A DNA stretch of 64,000 bases. Source: Polytrichum commune. Lineage: Eukaryota > Streptophyta > Polytrichopsida > Polytrichales > Polytrichaceae. A program made the position numbers and the translations under genes. Position 1 is the stretch's first letter, and each line of letters starts with the position of its first letter. The stretch spans positions 26,259,666 to 26,323,665 of the forward strand of contig OX485807.1 of the NCBI GenBank assembly GCA_950295325.1, written 5' to 3'. The notes under the pieces are model-generated. The model ran no database searches. It was not told where the DNA came from and saw nothing but the letters and a program-made list of their open reading frames with translations. Shown here in pieces: positions 1-10,413 of this stretch.

Positions 1-284
1 ATTCAATCTTGTATTCAATAATGATCCCATGACTTTAGGGTTTGACTTAGGGTTTTGCATCAAACCTTAATAATAGGTTCGATTGTATGGGTTTCGTAGT
101 TTGTGCTCGACGATATATGTGCAAATATAAAGTCGAAATCATAATTGGCATTCAGATCATGCCTAGAATATGTTGTCCTTTGAATGAACAAGGCTCTCTC
201 ATCTTGCTGCCTCCAATGCTTTGTAATTACTAGCTATAGTTTTGAATGACTTGCAAATGGTTGCACAATACTAAGCACTTAAGA

Positions 285-615
285 CTACACAAAGTATGAT
301 ACTTAGTGTTTGATACACTAAATACGAAGTACGAATGCATACACTAATATCAATAACCCTATGAAAGTAAGTAACATTAAATGCAAACTCAAACACTAAA
401 TATCAACTATGGTCCTATGTGGAAGTTACATGTTTGAATTTAGTGTTAGTAAGAATATGAAATATGTGACATAATAAGGGAGGTGGCAATAAGGAAGGTA
501 GCGGCATATTTATGTCTTACACTAATTGTCAAAGAATTGAAAATTACCGTTGAGCATGGTAGGGTGGTAACACACATTAAATACAGTCGAACACTAAATA
601 TCATACTTTGTGTAG
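285..615. repeat. MITE with ~24-bp terminal inverted repeats
   Basis: The left end at 285 begins CTACACAAAGTATGATACTT and the right end at 615 is its reverse complement with about one mismatch in 24 bp. The 331-bp element has no coding capacity. Its ends contain a CACTAAATA-like core shared with the elements at 1755, 10041, 33099 and 39741, so they may be related. I saw no convincing target-site duplication. Confidence 0.7.
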
Positions 616-785
616 CGCTCCGCTCATGTGTCCCAGCTCATCCTCGGCGAAACACAATGCATACATGAACCCTCTTCAAAACACACAACTTATTAAATTG
701 GGGTCGAAGTTGAATCAAAACCCACAAAAAATCCTCCTTGCAACCAGCGACGATCTTTGCACAAAACTTGTTTTCAATCGAATAT

Positions 786-1493
786 GGCTGGTTCACATGG
801 GATCCCAAGTCCTATGTCACTTGAGGTCAATTTGTGCAATCTCAGCCATTGAGAGCATGCAAGTTGGGACTCACCACTTCACACGGGATCCCAAGTCCTA
901 AGTCCCAAACACGACGTGAATATCTACATGGCAACACTTTTTGGGAGGTTGGCCTTGCAACTTGTGTTCGGTCGAGCAAAAGACTATACCCAACACTCAA
1001 GAAAACCTTAAAATACCTAAAAGAGAAATCAAAACACTTATGAAACAAATACACCAAATTGTCATTAAATACCTCACATTCTTGATATTAAATAAAAGAA
1101 AACTAGACAACAAACAACCCCCCGTTGACCCCCCCTAGAGGCTAGGGACTAAATCAATGTGTAAACTAAAGGAGCCCACCTCCTGAGAGGGAGGAAATAC
1201 CCCTTACAGTGACACTTGGTCAAACATGATCACGGTAAAGAGGAACGGGCTCCCATTCATGTCAGGGTAAAAGAAACCCACACATTGTTTTTATTTATTT
1301 CTATTTGATTTGTTATAAAAAACACTCAAGACAAGTCCCGCGAATATTATTGCATAACATAATCATGATATGAATTTAATGAATATTAACCATATTTTAA
1401 TGGTTTCTTGAGGGTTCAAAAGTTGCGACTTCACCTCCATGTTGGGATTTGGTAACATGAGTTGGGAGTTGGGACCCCATGTGAATCGGCCCT
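786..1493. repeat. MITE family D, copy 1 (long)
   Basis: The ends are imperfect inverted repeats around GGTTCACATGGGATCCC (left) and the complement of CCGATTCACATGGGGTCCC (right). The interior shares long stretches with 35144-35444: the ACTTGAGGTC, CAATCTCAGCC and GAGCAAAA segments appear in the same order. This copy is about 400 bp longer and probably carries an insertion between about 1040 and 1310. It is non-coding. Confidence 0.65.
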
Positions 1494-1754
1494 AAGACTC
1501 ACAACATGAATCCCTTGTTGAAGTTGCAATGGGCTCTTGACGTCCAAGAAAATAGACACCGAATAGACATAATGAGCCGCTTCATAGTGTGTACATGATG
1601 TCTAATGCCGCCTTCCTAAACAATGTTCATGTCCAAGGGACACCTTGGCTCCTTATGATGGGCAACAACCCCCCTTACCCTAATGAACAAACCGTCAAAG
1701 TGTTGCTTTATAAAAAAACCATGACTTGGCAAGTTGAGCCAATGCACATCAAGA

Positions 1755-2117
1755 CACACTACAATATATATTGTATTTGATGTCACTGTGGGTAACTTTT
1801 TTTTAATGACATTTCTTATTCATAAGTTTACAAGTACCATCATCCCGACTTACCTTTTAGTTCATCCACTTCTAGTTTGGTATAGTTTGCATCCTCATAA
1901 CTTTCTAATGAAATATTGTCTTGGTTAATCAAATTTTGGATTAGAAATCACTTCACAAGTGACAGTAATTGTAACATTATTAATATATAATGCCCAAATT
2001 TCTTTACAAGGAATGAAAATATAATTTTGGGTTTACATTTAGGGTTGATGCCACTACACATGTGGTTTACCATTAGTAATGAGCAAGACGCATTACACTA
2101 AATACAATATTTAGTGT
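1755..2117 (+). repeat. MITE family A, copy 1
   Basis: This is a diverged member of a dispersed ~370-bp family also present at 10041-10413, 33099-33492 and, inverted, at 39741-40015. Shared landmarks in order are a GATGTCACT block near the left end, TCATAAGTTTACA, a GAAATATTGTC block, a CACAAGTGACAGTAA block, and a right end ending TTTAGTGTAC. It has no coding capacity. Confidence 0.6.
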
Positions 2118-2449
2118 ACTTACTTGGTGCCCAAGTTGAACCTCGAAAACCGCCCAACATTGGCTGGTGAGACCCGTTAGAATCCTACGTGGACGTTACA
2201 AATTCGACGTGGACGTTCCAAAAAATGAACCAGCCGCAGGACGGTAGTTGAGCATGGGAAGCTGCCTTGTATGTGGAAGGCCCCCGATATCCAAGATGAC
2301 GTGGCAACAATGAGGCAACGTAGCGTTACGAGCGAAGTGAACGAAAAGGGGCGGCGCGGACCTGAGGTGGGAGGGCGTCGTGTAACTTAGTCGTCCGTCC
2401 GTCCGTCCGTCCGTCCGTAACTACCCTTCCTATCCTGTGTTGGCTTGCT
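2118..2449 (+). promoter_or_regulatory. Upstream region of gene copy 1, with G-box-like site and GTCC microsatellite
   Basis: This GC-richer stretch lies just before the 5' leader of the gene starting at 2750. TGACGTGGCA at 2297-2306 contains the ACGTGGC core bound by plant bZIP factors. A GTCC tetranucleotide is repeated six times at 2393-2418. Neither feature is present upstream of the second gene copy, where homology stops near 12628. I saw no clear TATA box, and the promoter role is inferred from position. Confidence 0.4.
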
Positions 2450-2562
2450 GTGCTGGATTGATTCAGGATTTAGGGTTTGGAGCTTCGCAGGCAGCAGGAC
2501 CACCGCCATCGCCACTGCGCACGACTCTCACGGGGGAGGAAGGCACAGGGCCGGGCGAGTAC

Positions 2563-2748
2563 ATGATCGCCGATCACAGGCAGCAGGAGGCTGGCCGCGC
2601 TACTGGGGAGCGTCGCCGCACGGAAGGAGGAGGATTATCGCGGGTGCGGCTGGTGGTGGTGCTTGCGGGCAACAAGCAACGACGGAGCGGTTGGGGTTTG
2701 GAGAGGCGAGCCACGTTGAGAGGAGGCGAGGGTTGCAGGAGTAGCTAG
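2563..2748 (+). CDS. Upstream ORF (61 aa) ending 1 nt before the main start, copy 1
   Basis: An ATG at 2563 opens a 61-codon frame ending in TAG at 2746-2748. One base later comes the main ATG at 2750. Copy 2 keeps the same arrangement and length at 12752-12937, with only two residue differences visible. The peptide is Arg/Gly-rich with no recognisable domain. A ribosome finishing this frame would release almost on top of the main start codon, so reinitiation or attenuation is plausible. Because the duplication is recent, conservation between copies alone does not prove function. Confidence 0.4.
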   Translation: MIADHRQQEAGRATGERRRTEGGGLSRVRLVVVLAGNKQRRSGWGLERRATLRGGEGCRSS

Positions 2749-2749
2749 A

Positions 2750-5033
2750 ATGGTCGGAGGGGGAAACAACAGGAAGGACGATGGAGTGCCGGCAATAAGC
2801 AGCACCAACATCTTCGCCGCGCTTGAGAGGAAGAGGTCGAAGTCATCCTCCAGGAAGAAATTGGAGCGGGAGAAGTCGAAGGGCAAGCCGAGCGAGGGAG
2901 ACGACGCGAAGGCAGCCGAGGAGCCGGCGCAGTTCTGGTCGGCCACGCAGGTGTCCGTGAAGTCGTGGGCAGACTGCGACGATGAGGACGACTACTACGC
3001 GACAACGGCGCCCCCTGCGGATCACGGCGTGGAAGCCGCTGCCGCCACGGAGGAACAGAAGGAGGTCGTGAGCCAAGGAGAGGTAAGGGTTTTGGGGGAG
3101 CCATTTTTGAGTGGGAACAGGTTGAGAATGAAAAGGGGCTCTTGTTTGCACGACAATAGAGGTACATGTGGGAACATAGGACGCGGAGATAACAGTGCGG
3201 TGGTAGCATTTACGTGAGCACGAATTCGTGGAGGATCGATAAATGATCATGGGGTTCTGGATTGAGTCGAATGCGCATGTGGTGTAGCGAGCATTCTTAG
3301 GCGGGTTGGGACGTGTTTTTAGAACGGATCATGCAGGTGAGGAGGAATGAGATCCAGTGAGTGGGAGTGTGAAAAGCCGTAGTGATGAAGCATGTTATGA
3401 AAGGGTGATGCATGGGTGCAAGGGAATTGAACACATGCAGTTGTAGGTTTGATTAATATACGTGGTCGGAGGAGTTTTTTTGTACATTTATCGAGAGAGG
3501 TGAAATTCGTGTGGCTTTGCTTCAATATATACATTAGCTAACAATCTCGTCCTTCTGTGTCGGATTCTATAGAGGTTAAACAGTAGCTTTTAGGTGATCA
3601 GGGCTTGCTTTATTAGGGTTCATCAGGATATGTCTGAACCCAGCAATGTAGGCGGTGGGTTGCATGTCTTGCAAAAGTAGATGGATCTGGAATCAACAAT
3701 TGCGATGGTCCGTGCAATTTTTTTTAACTCCTGCAAGTAATTACGGCCAGCTGATTATTGCACTGAACGGTTGCGTCTAGAAGAAACCATAAAAAATGAT
3801 TTTGTCCAAATAACAAACTTTGCCATATTAATTTTCGTATCGATATGAAAGCGGCAGATGGTATAGAATTCGAGGTTGCTCTAGCCAACGACATGAGCCT
3901 GCTGGTCGATTCTTAGGACCAGTAGAAGGTTTGTGGGTTAAGTGTTGAGATCGTGTCGACAATGTCCGACCTAATTAGGGTTTGATTGCTAATTATGGCT
4001 TCTTTTTAAGATAATTCCTCATATGATGTCTTCATTTAATTGAGTAGATGGATGACATATTCAGCCATTCAAATTTCTAATAAGAGGGCAGATTTCATTT
4101 AAGTGTAGATTGCTGTTCTTCTTTGCTTGTTCAGTTGGCATTATGTTCACAATGCTTTGGTGTATCCCGGAATATCTTGTAAGCCTCGATTTCACTTGCA
4201 GGAAAGTGATGTTGATGAAGAGGGAGAAGAAGAGGTCGATGATGAAGTTGAGGATGAAGGAGAGAACGAGAGCAAGGCAGATGCTGGTGCTGATGATGTT
4301 CCAACTAAGATGGACTTTGTGCCCACAGTAGCGAGGGAGCCAGAGAGGCAGCTGTCAAAGAAGGAGCTGAAGAAGAAGGAGCTGGCTGACTTGGAGGCAG
4401 TTCTTGCAGAGTTAGGACTGGACAAGAAGGAAGAGAAAGAAGAAAATGGTGATTTCTTTCTTCATGATGTGATCAGAATCACGATTTAGTTGCTGAGTAT
4501 GTCTTTGTAGATATTTGGATGCTTGTCAAATTTTGGCTTAACATACCCTTCATGATGTGAACTTTTTAGTTGATTGCAAAAGTAATTAAGGTTGCTACTT
4601 AACTGGAAAACTGGCTTGCTGTCCCTTGTTGTTCCCAGGCTCTGATCCACACTCTGAGGATAAAAAAGCTGAGGAGGCTGGAGATGGCGATGATGATTGT
4701 AGAACTGGGGAAAATCCTTCATTGACAAATAGCAAAAGCTCAAAGAGGAGGAAGGCAAAGAAGGAGAAGTCGTTCAAGGAGAGGGATGGTGAGGTGGTGC
4801 CCACCCCGGACAGTGAACAAAAAGAGGAGGATCCTGTTGAAGAGATCGGGGAGCCGTTGGACCCCAAGGAAGTTTTGAAACGGATGCAGTCATTAAAGAA
4901 AAAAAAGTCATCAAGTGCCGGTGAAACGACCGCAGCAAAGGCTGCAGCTGCTGAGGCTGCGGCAAGGGCTGCGAAGCTTGCTGCTGCCAAGAAGAAGGAG
5001 AAAAGCCACTACAACCAGCAGCCAGTGAGGTGA
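2750..5033 (+). CDS. Conserved plant lysine/glutamate-rich protein, copy 1 (3 exons, 324 aa)
   Basis: Exons are 2750-3082, 4202-4448 and 4639-5033. Donors are GAG|GTAAGG and AATG|GTGATT; acceptors are TTGCAG|GAAAGT and CCCAG|GCTCTG. The joined frame is 975 nt. The protein starts MVGGGNNRKD, has an N-terminal block with FWSATQ, VKSWAD and YYATTAPP motifs (residues 62-89), an acidic stretch (about 112-145), a charged helix with RQLSKKELKKKELADLEAVL, a basic Lys-rich segment (KSSKRRKAKKEK) and an Ala/Lys C-terminal helix ending KSHYNQQPVR. From memory this matches a plant-wide family annotated in Arabidopsis as translation initiation factor-like (At1g44780 type); its biochemical role is not established by the sequence. 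No catalytic domain or membrane segment is visible. The low-complexity charged composition suggests a nuclear or RNA-associated protein, which is inference. Confidence 0.85.
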
Positions 5034-6618
5034 ATGGAGAGTATACTGGTGTGAAGTGCATGTGCTAAAAAGCATATGCTACGACCATATATTTGCCATG
5101 CGATAAAAACAGGCATGGGCATTTTTTCTTTAAAGTATGTACTGGTTCCACCATTTGCTAGAGCCAGATTGTGAAGGTTAGTTTCTGTATTGAATCATGG
5201 GGGTTTGGTGAAGTGGGCGACTACATACTTCCAAGGGGAATCCTGTAGTAGCTTGTTAGTCTATATTCACGTCTTTCTCCTGTAGTTTTATTTCTAATAT
5301 GTAGCAACTCTTGAGGTAATGCTGAAAATATATATGGAGGTCTAGGAGGCTGGTAGATTATCAGCAAGATTCGGACTGGCCATGCCCAGCACAGCAAACA
5401 TGTCTCATCAGAAGGTTGGATGGGCAGTACGGGAGTGAGTGTTCATGTCTATAAGGATCCTCTCCTTCTGGAACTTCAATCATCCAGATAGAAATGCTCC
5501 TAAGGCATTCTTTGAAGAGGCGGAAGTTTTTCGCAGAGATGAACTTCCCTTGTTACGGTGGTTGTTAGATAGAAGGGTTTAGATTATACTTCATGCGGGG
5601 TCTAGTACCATTCTTAGGAAACCTTGGAGTAAAGAGCAGCTACTTTTGCCATTATGGAATGATGAGTGGTCTGTAAATGAAACGGAAAGTTATTGGTGAG
5701 GTTGATCTGATTGTGAGAGAATGTTATGAAATAGTGAAGTGATGAGAAACCTTTTGTTGATATTTGATGATGAGGTTATGCTGTGGATGTGGTGGCTTTG
5801 CGGTGTTTGGCCGGTATTCTTCTGTTGTTTTGTGACTTGGTTGACATGAAGACTTGTAAGTATTGTAATGTTTGAGGAGTTCCATGTATAGAGGTGATTA
5901 AAACGTGTGGAGGTAAGCCAAGAAATGTATTTGAGTTGTTGAGGATTAGTTCTGACAAAGATGTAAAAGTTTGTTTTGAAAATTACCTTGCTTTAGAACT
6001 CTCTTCATGAAATGCTCTGCCCATTTCATTCTGTATGAGATATTGTGTACCATGTTTGAATTATCTTGCATTGTTAGTTTGTGAGGAGTGTGCAATCATC
6101 TCCAAGTATAATTGCATATAAGGTATATTGGTGAAATCTGGATCAGAGATTTCAAAGGGGAGAGTGAATCTCAAAGGATGTTGGTTTGTGGAATATCTAC
6201 ATTTATTGTAATGAGGTGTAAGATGTGCAATTGGATATTCACGAGTAACACCAACCATTCACTAAATATAAAGGAAAACGCTTTGTGGTAGTTTAGCATG
6301 CCCCTAATCTTCAAATGCCTGCAAATCTATGGATTCAATAGTGAGCAGATTTCATGGAGCTATTTTTCCCAGTTCCAAACTATTGCTATCCGCTAAATAT
6401 TGTATGTTATGTAGCCTCTTTTCATTGTGTGGTTTCTGGATTGTGGACCCTGGTCACACAACCCTGGTATTTTGATCACAACTTAACAATCTGATATTAT
6501 TGGCAACTGTAAAGACACCATTGTCGATGGTGACTGGGTATCAGTAGACCCAGCTTCGTCATCATAGGATGTTATCTTGGAGCTATAGTAATGCTAGCTT
6601 GGAACTATAGTTACCAAC

Positions 6619-6752
6619 GAGGCATGTTACTTTGGAAGTATCAGACCTTCTATATATGCTTGAGTAGAAGGTTAACAAAGAAAGAAGTGATCTCGTGCTC
6701 TCTTCCTCGTAGAGTTTCACCCATTCTGATACTTCCAAAAGTAACATGCCTC
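6619..6752. repeat. Short hairpin-forming inverted repeat
   Basis: GAGGCATGTTACTTTGGAAG at 6619 and its complement ending at 6752 form arms of 27-28 bp with a single-base indel, around an ~80-bp loop. It directly precedes the Copia-like remnant and could be a small foldback element or a rearranged piece of that retrotransposon. Confidence 0.55.
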
Positions 6753-7000
6753 GTTTGGAGTATCAGACCAGGCAATTAATTGCACTCTTAATAAAAGATT
6801 TTGACAAACCACTTATCTCATGGACATGCATCTCATTGGAGAGAGATTTGAGGATAGAAAAAAGGATATTTCCTACATTTTCCACATATAATCAGCTTGC
6901 AGACATTATTACCAAGGCATTATCACGCGACAGGTTCATGTGTCTCTGCAACCACATCATCGTCACTTCACTCAAAAAAGACATACAAAACTCTACTTGA
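6746..7000 (+). pseudogene. Ty1/Copia polyprotein remnant (end of RNase H)
   Basis: The + frame ends with TYNQLADIITKALSRDRF, the conserved motif closing the RNase H domain of plant Copia polyproteins (usually TxxQLADxxTKxLPRxRF). Only about 85 codons remain. The upstream RT and integrase are absent in this frame. The frame stops at 6998-7000 and no LTR could be delimited. It is a dead fragment. Confidence 0.75.
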
Positions 7001-7519
7001 TACCAATACAATCACAAACATCACCCAAGAGAATGTTATGAAAAGTTAGCTTCATGAGCCACAAAATAAATTGACGCATCCTAGTGATTCCTCCATATAT
7101 TGTTGTTGTATTAGATCATGATCCTCACAGTCATCACACCTTTCTTCCTTCCACCTTACAACAACTAAGTAAAAGACCACTTCAACAAAAATCCACCAAA
7201 CTAACAAAAACATTTGTTAGAGCTTCATGTTGATAATGTTTTTCAAAAATAATGGTAAAAGATGTTTGGTAGGACAATTGAATCCATGTAGTGATTTGAA
7301 CTCCAATGTTTCATCTACTCTAAGCATGTTTCCAAATTCTTGTATCCAAGAATGCAAAAGAGAGGTTAAATGCATTCTATATTTGATTTAATTAGCAAAT
7401 AGACTACCTTATTCATTCAATGAGGCAACAAATGTGACTAAGTCACATATTCCTATCACCAATGGTCATGCTCATTTAGAGATACATGTTGTTCAAACCA
7501 CACCCATGAAAATAAGTCA
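7001..7519. other. No gene seen
   Basis: AT-rich sequence following the Copia fragment. It probably includes further degraded retrotransposon sequence, since TGTTATGAAAAG near 7034 could be an LTR start, but I could not find the matching end. Confidence 0.3.
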
Positions 7520-8100
7520 TAGTGAAGATCATCAATCCGGCAAACGATGTATCCAAGTAGAGGTATATGTTGCATGTAAGAGTGTGCTTGAGCACGATGA
7601 TTTTGAAAGAGAAGCACTGGTTGATTCATTAGAGATTGCAATCAACTTTGTGAAAACATGAAAGATTTTCAACCCCACAAATGGTATACCCAGGTAGAGT
7701 TACATGTGGCACGCGAGGGTGTGCTTCCAAGCATTGAGTAGGATGATTTTGAAAGAGAAGCACCGGTTGATTCAATAGAGATTGTAATCAATTTTGTGAA
7801 GACGTGAAAGATCTTCAACTTGCAAACGACGGACCCAAGTGGAGCTATGTGCCGCATGTGACGTGTCCTTCCAAGTATTAAGCACAACGTCTTTAAAAGA
7901 GAAGCATTGGTTGATTTACTGAGAGACTACAATCAACCTTTTGTAGACATGAAAGATTTTCAACCCTACAAATGACGTACCCATGCAGAGGTACGTGCGG
8001 CACATTAGGATGTGTTTCCAAGCATTCAGTTGGATGACTTTGAAAGAAAAACATCACTTGATTCAACGTAGATTGCAAGAACTTTGTGAAGACATGAGAG
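7520..8100 (+). repeat. Four-copy tandem array, ~146-bp unit
   Basis: The landmark TTTGAAAGAGAAGCA (variants) recurs near 7597, 7744, 7889 and 8034, each time followed by a TTGATTCA-like block and, in three units, by CATGAAAGATTTTCAACC. Units are clearly homologous but diverged, with indels. Short in-frame pieces exist (for example in the first unit) but stops interrupt the array, so it is treated as non-coding. Confidence 0.7.
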
Positions 8101-9419
8101 CTATAGGACTGTACACAGGTAAATCTAGATGATACCTTTTGTTTGCATGTATCATAACTTTTAGACGATGATTGTGATTTGACTACTATAGCTGAGGTTC
8201 GCAGTCAAAGTGATTGGCTCACATGGGAAAAAACCATGAGATCTAAATAATGATGCAACTGTCAATGAACCCATTGAAGAAGTTGACCATGTACAATTTA
8301 GTGATGTGGTGATAGATAGAGTAGGATTCAAGGATGCTGAAAGTGCATTAGTGACCTTGAGACAAATATTGGAACACAAATATGATGATGTTACGCCTTT
8401 CATCTAGAGCATTCGAACACTTCAACAAGAATTAGGATATTGGCGTACACAAGAATCTCATTAAACCACTATAGGTCCGTTCTTCCATTACGCTTAGATG
8501 TGTGACAACATTTATATCTTATATACATTCATCCTTGGTTTACATGAGTGTTGTTTTTTAGAATTCTAGAGTCACAAAAGTGTTATTCATGTAAGTGTTA
8601 CAAATTGTCAATGCTAACCATGTTTAGTGTTAAAGTGTTAACAACACATAAGTGTTATAAGTTTCCTTGCTCCAAATTGTTAACAGATATCAAGGGTGGA
8701 CTGTATTGTGATACTTTGGAGATGCTTTTAAGTCCGTATTTTTTGTTTGCCAGACAGCTAATGTAAGACTTCCATGTGGTATATTTTAAAGAACAATCGA
8801 TCATAAAAAGCCAAGGCAGAAAGCACTATACGGATTACTACATATTCTTGTGTGCAGAAAAGTTTCGGATTGTGTCTGGGAATAATGAAAAAGGTCCACC
8901 TAGTATCCGGGAGATTTTGGGGCATAATCAGTCAAATTCCCGGTGTTTCCAAGTCCAACTGGTACATGTGTGATCTATAGGTTTTTCTTTATTAAAGTGA
9001 GTCACATTCCAATACATATACGGTCAGGCCTCTATAAATGTTACAGGTCAGGAGTACCAAAAAATAAACATATATAGAATTATAACAAGTAACACTTATA
9101 GAATTCATACCGATGATTAATAACATTTATAGAAATAACACTTAATTTTTTTGAAAATGAAGAACATAATGTTTTATGAAAATAAAAAATGAAAGTACAA
9201 ATGATAATACTTAATTCAACTGAACTAATCGAAAGAAATAATCTATATAGTAGTAACTTGACGAGATTCTTCCAACTAAACTAACTGAAAGAAAGAGTCT
9301 ATAGTAGTTTGACGAGAAGCTTTCAAATGATGAGATGAAACTTCTTTTTAGAGTCCTTGAATGCTCTTGATGTGTGATAGGGCATCATTTGGTCTTTGTT
9401 TAAAGTATTGTATCAAAAA
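8101..9419. other. No gene seen; probable degraded transposon sequence
   Basis: The plus frame just after 8161 reads like a polyprotein scrap (SQSDWLTWEK) before stops, too short to assign. Repeated AGTGTTA words occur at 8560-8680. The remainder is AT-rich with no supportable ORF or RNA gene. Confidence 0.3.
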
Positions 9420-9747
9420 ATGGTAGAGAAATGTTGTTATAATAAATTTGTAGTGATTTTCTCTAAGAAGTGAAGAGAAGTGCATACAAGAGAATGATGA
9501 AACTTAAATTTCTTTATTTCTTTATTTCTTTCAAAATTGCCTTTTGGACAATCAACACATTCACTGTTTGGTGCATGGTCATTCCTCTTCGTCCACATTT
9601 AGTTTACAACCAGTGAGGGGCCCAAAGACTTTGTGAATTGATTTTTTTAAGAAATTGGACCATAAAATTGTACCATCAAGTTGGACCATGAAAAAAATGC
9701 CATCTTTTGTGGTCCAACTTCATGGTCCATGGTGTAAACCGGCCCTC
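9420..9747 (+). repeat. MITE family F, copy 1 (5'-truncated)
   Basis: Homologous to the right half of the element at 45362-45925: the GTGAGGGGCCCAAAGA block, then GGACCATG-type palindromic words, and a right end at CATGGTCCATGGTGTAAACC. The left inverted repeat is not found, so this copy appears truncated or very diverged on that side. Confidence 0.6.
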
Positions 9748-10040
9748 AGTCCATGAGATCATCGTCGGTGACTTGACATCAACCTCTTCCACGTATTCTT
9801 CTCACTTGACTTCAACAAAGGCTATCATCTCTTGCATACCCAATTGGGTCCTATGTTGCTCCTTTGCGTTTGTGATATCTTGGCTTAGGTAGGTGCAATG
9901 CAAACATAGGTTGTTTACCTATGACTAACTTACTCCAAATGCCTTTGGTGGGGGGCTATGTTGTGGTGGAGGCAATAGAAGAAGACTTGCACATGACCCA
10001 CAACGAAAAGAGTGCAAAGGGCATCGACCCAAATTAGTTG

Positions 10041-10413
10041 CACTAAATATGATATTTTAGTGTCATATGGTATTTGATGTCACTATAGTAACGTTTCGGA
10101 TGACACTTTTTTATGAATAAGTTTACATATATTGTCATGGATGATGGATGAGTTCATCCATTGGCCAAAACCCTACCTTCTCTTGTCAGCAACTTGTGAT
10201 GAGATATTGTCATGGATGATTGAAATGTGGATGAAAAACCACTTGGTAAGTGACAGTAAATGCCACATTGTAAGTCTATACCCCCCCCCCCCGCGCGAAA
10301 TTACAAAGAATGACAAATGATGTTGGGTTAACATTTAGTGTTGGTGACACTACACCGCGATTTACAATTAGAATTGAGCAAGACAAATTGATTTTGGTGA
10401 CACTTATTTAGTG
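10041..10413 (+). repeat. MITE family A, copy 2
   Basis: The left end is CACTAAATATGATATTTTAG and the right end is the complement TGACACTTATTTAGTG. The interior is about 80% alike by eye to 33099-33492, including GATATTGTCATGGATGATTG, a poly-C tract (12 C at 10281-10292) and AATGACAAATGATGTTGGG. Non-coding. Confidence 0.75.

Larger units (their letters stand above)
2450..6510 (+). repeat. Segmental duplication, unit 1 (paired with 12628-16540)
   Basis: A ~4-kb direct duplication carries the whole gene at 2750-5033, part of its 5' leader and about 1.4 kb of 3' flank. Spacing to unit 2 is about 10.19 kb. Identity is uneven: near-perfect over exon 1 and the first ~500 bp of intron 1, poor with indels over the rest of intron 1 (about 3590-4200) and in intron 2, then near-perfect again over exon 3 and the 3' flank to about 6080, and decayed from there to about 6510. 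No other coding sequence is evident in the flank at 5034-6510. Confidence 0.9.

Noticed and set aside
2745-3250. Minus-strand ORFs opposite exon 1 of gene copy 1 (and the same at 12934-13397)
   Set aside because: Shadows of a GC-rich coding exon; Arg/Pro/Ser-rich with no domain.
7520-8100. Possible CRISPR-like array
   Set aside because: Units are contiguous ~146-bp tandem repeats without spacers, in a plant nuclear context.
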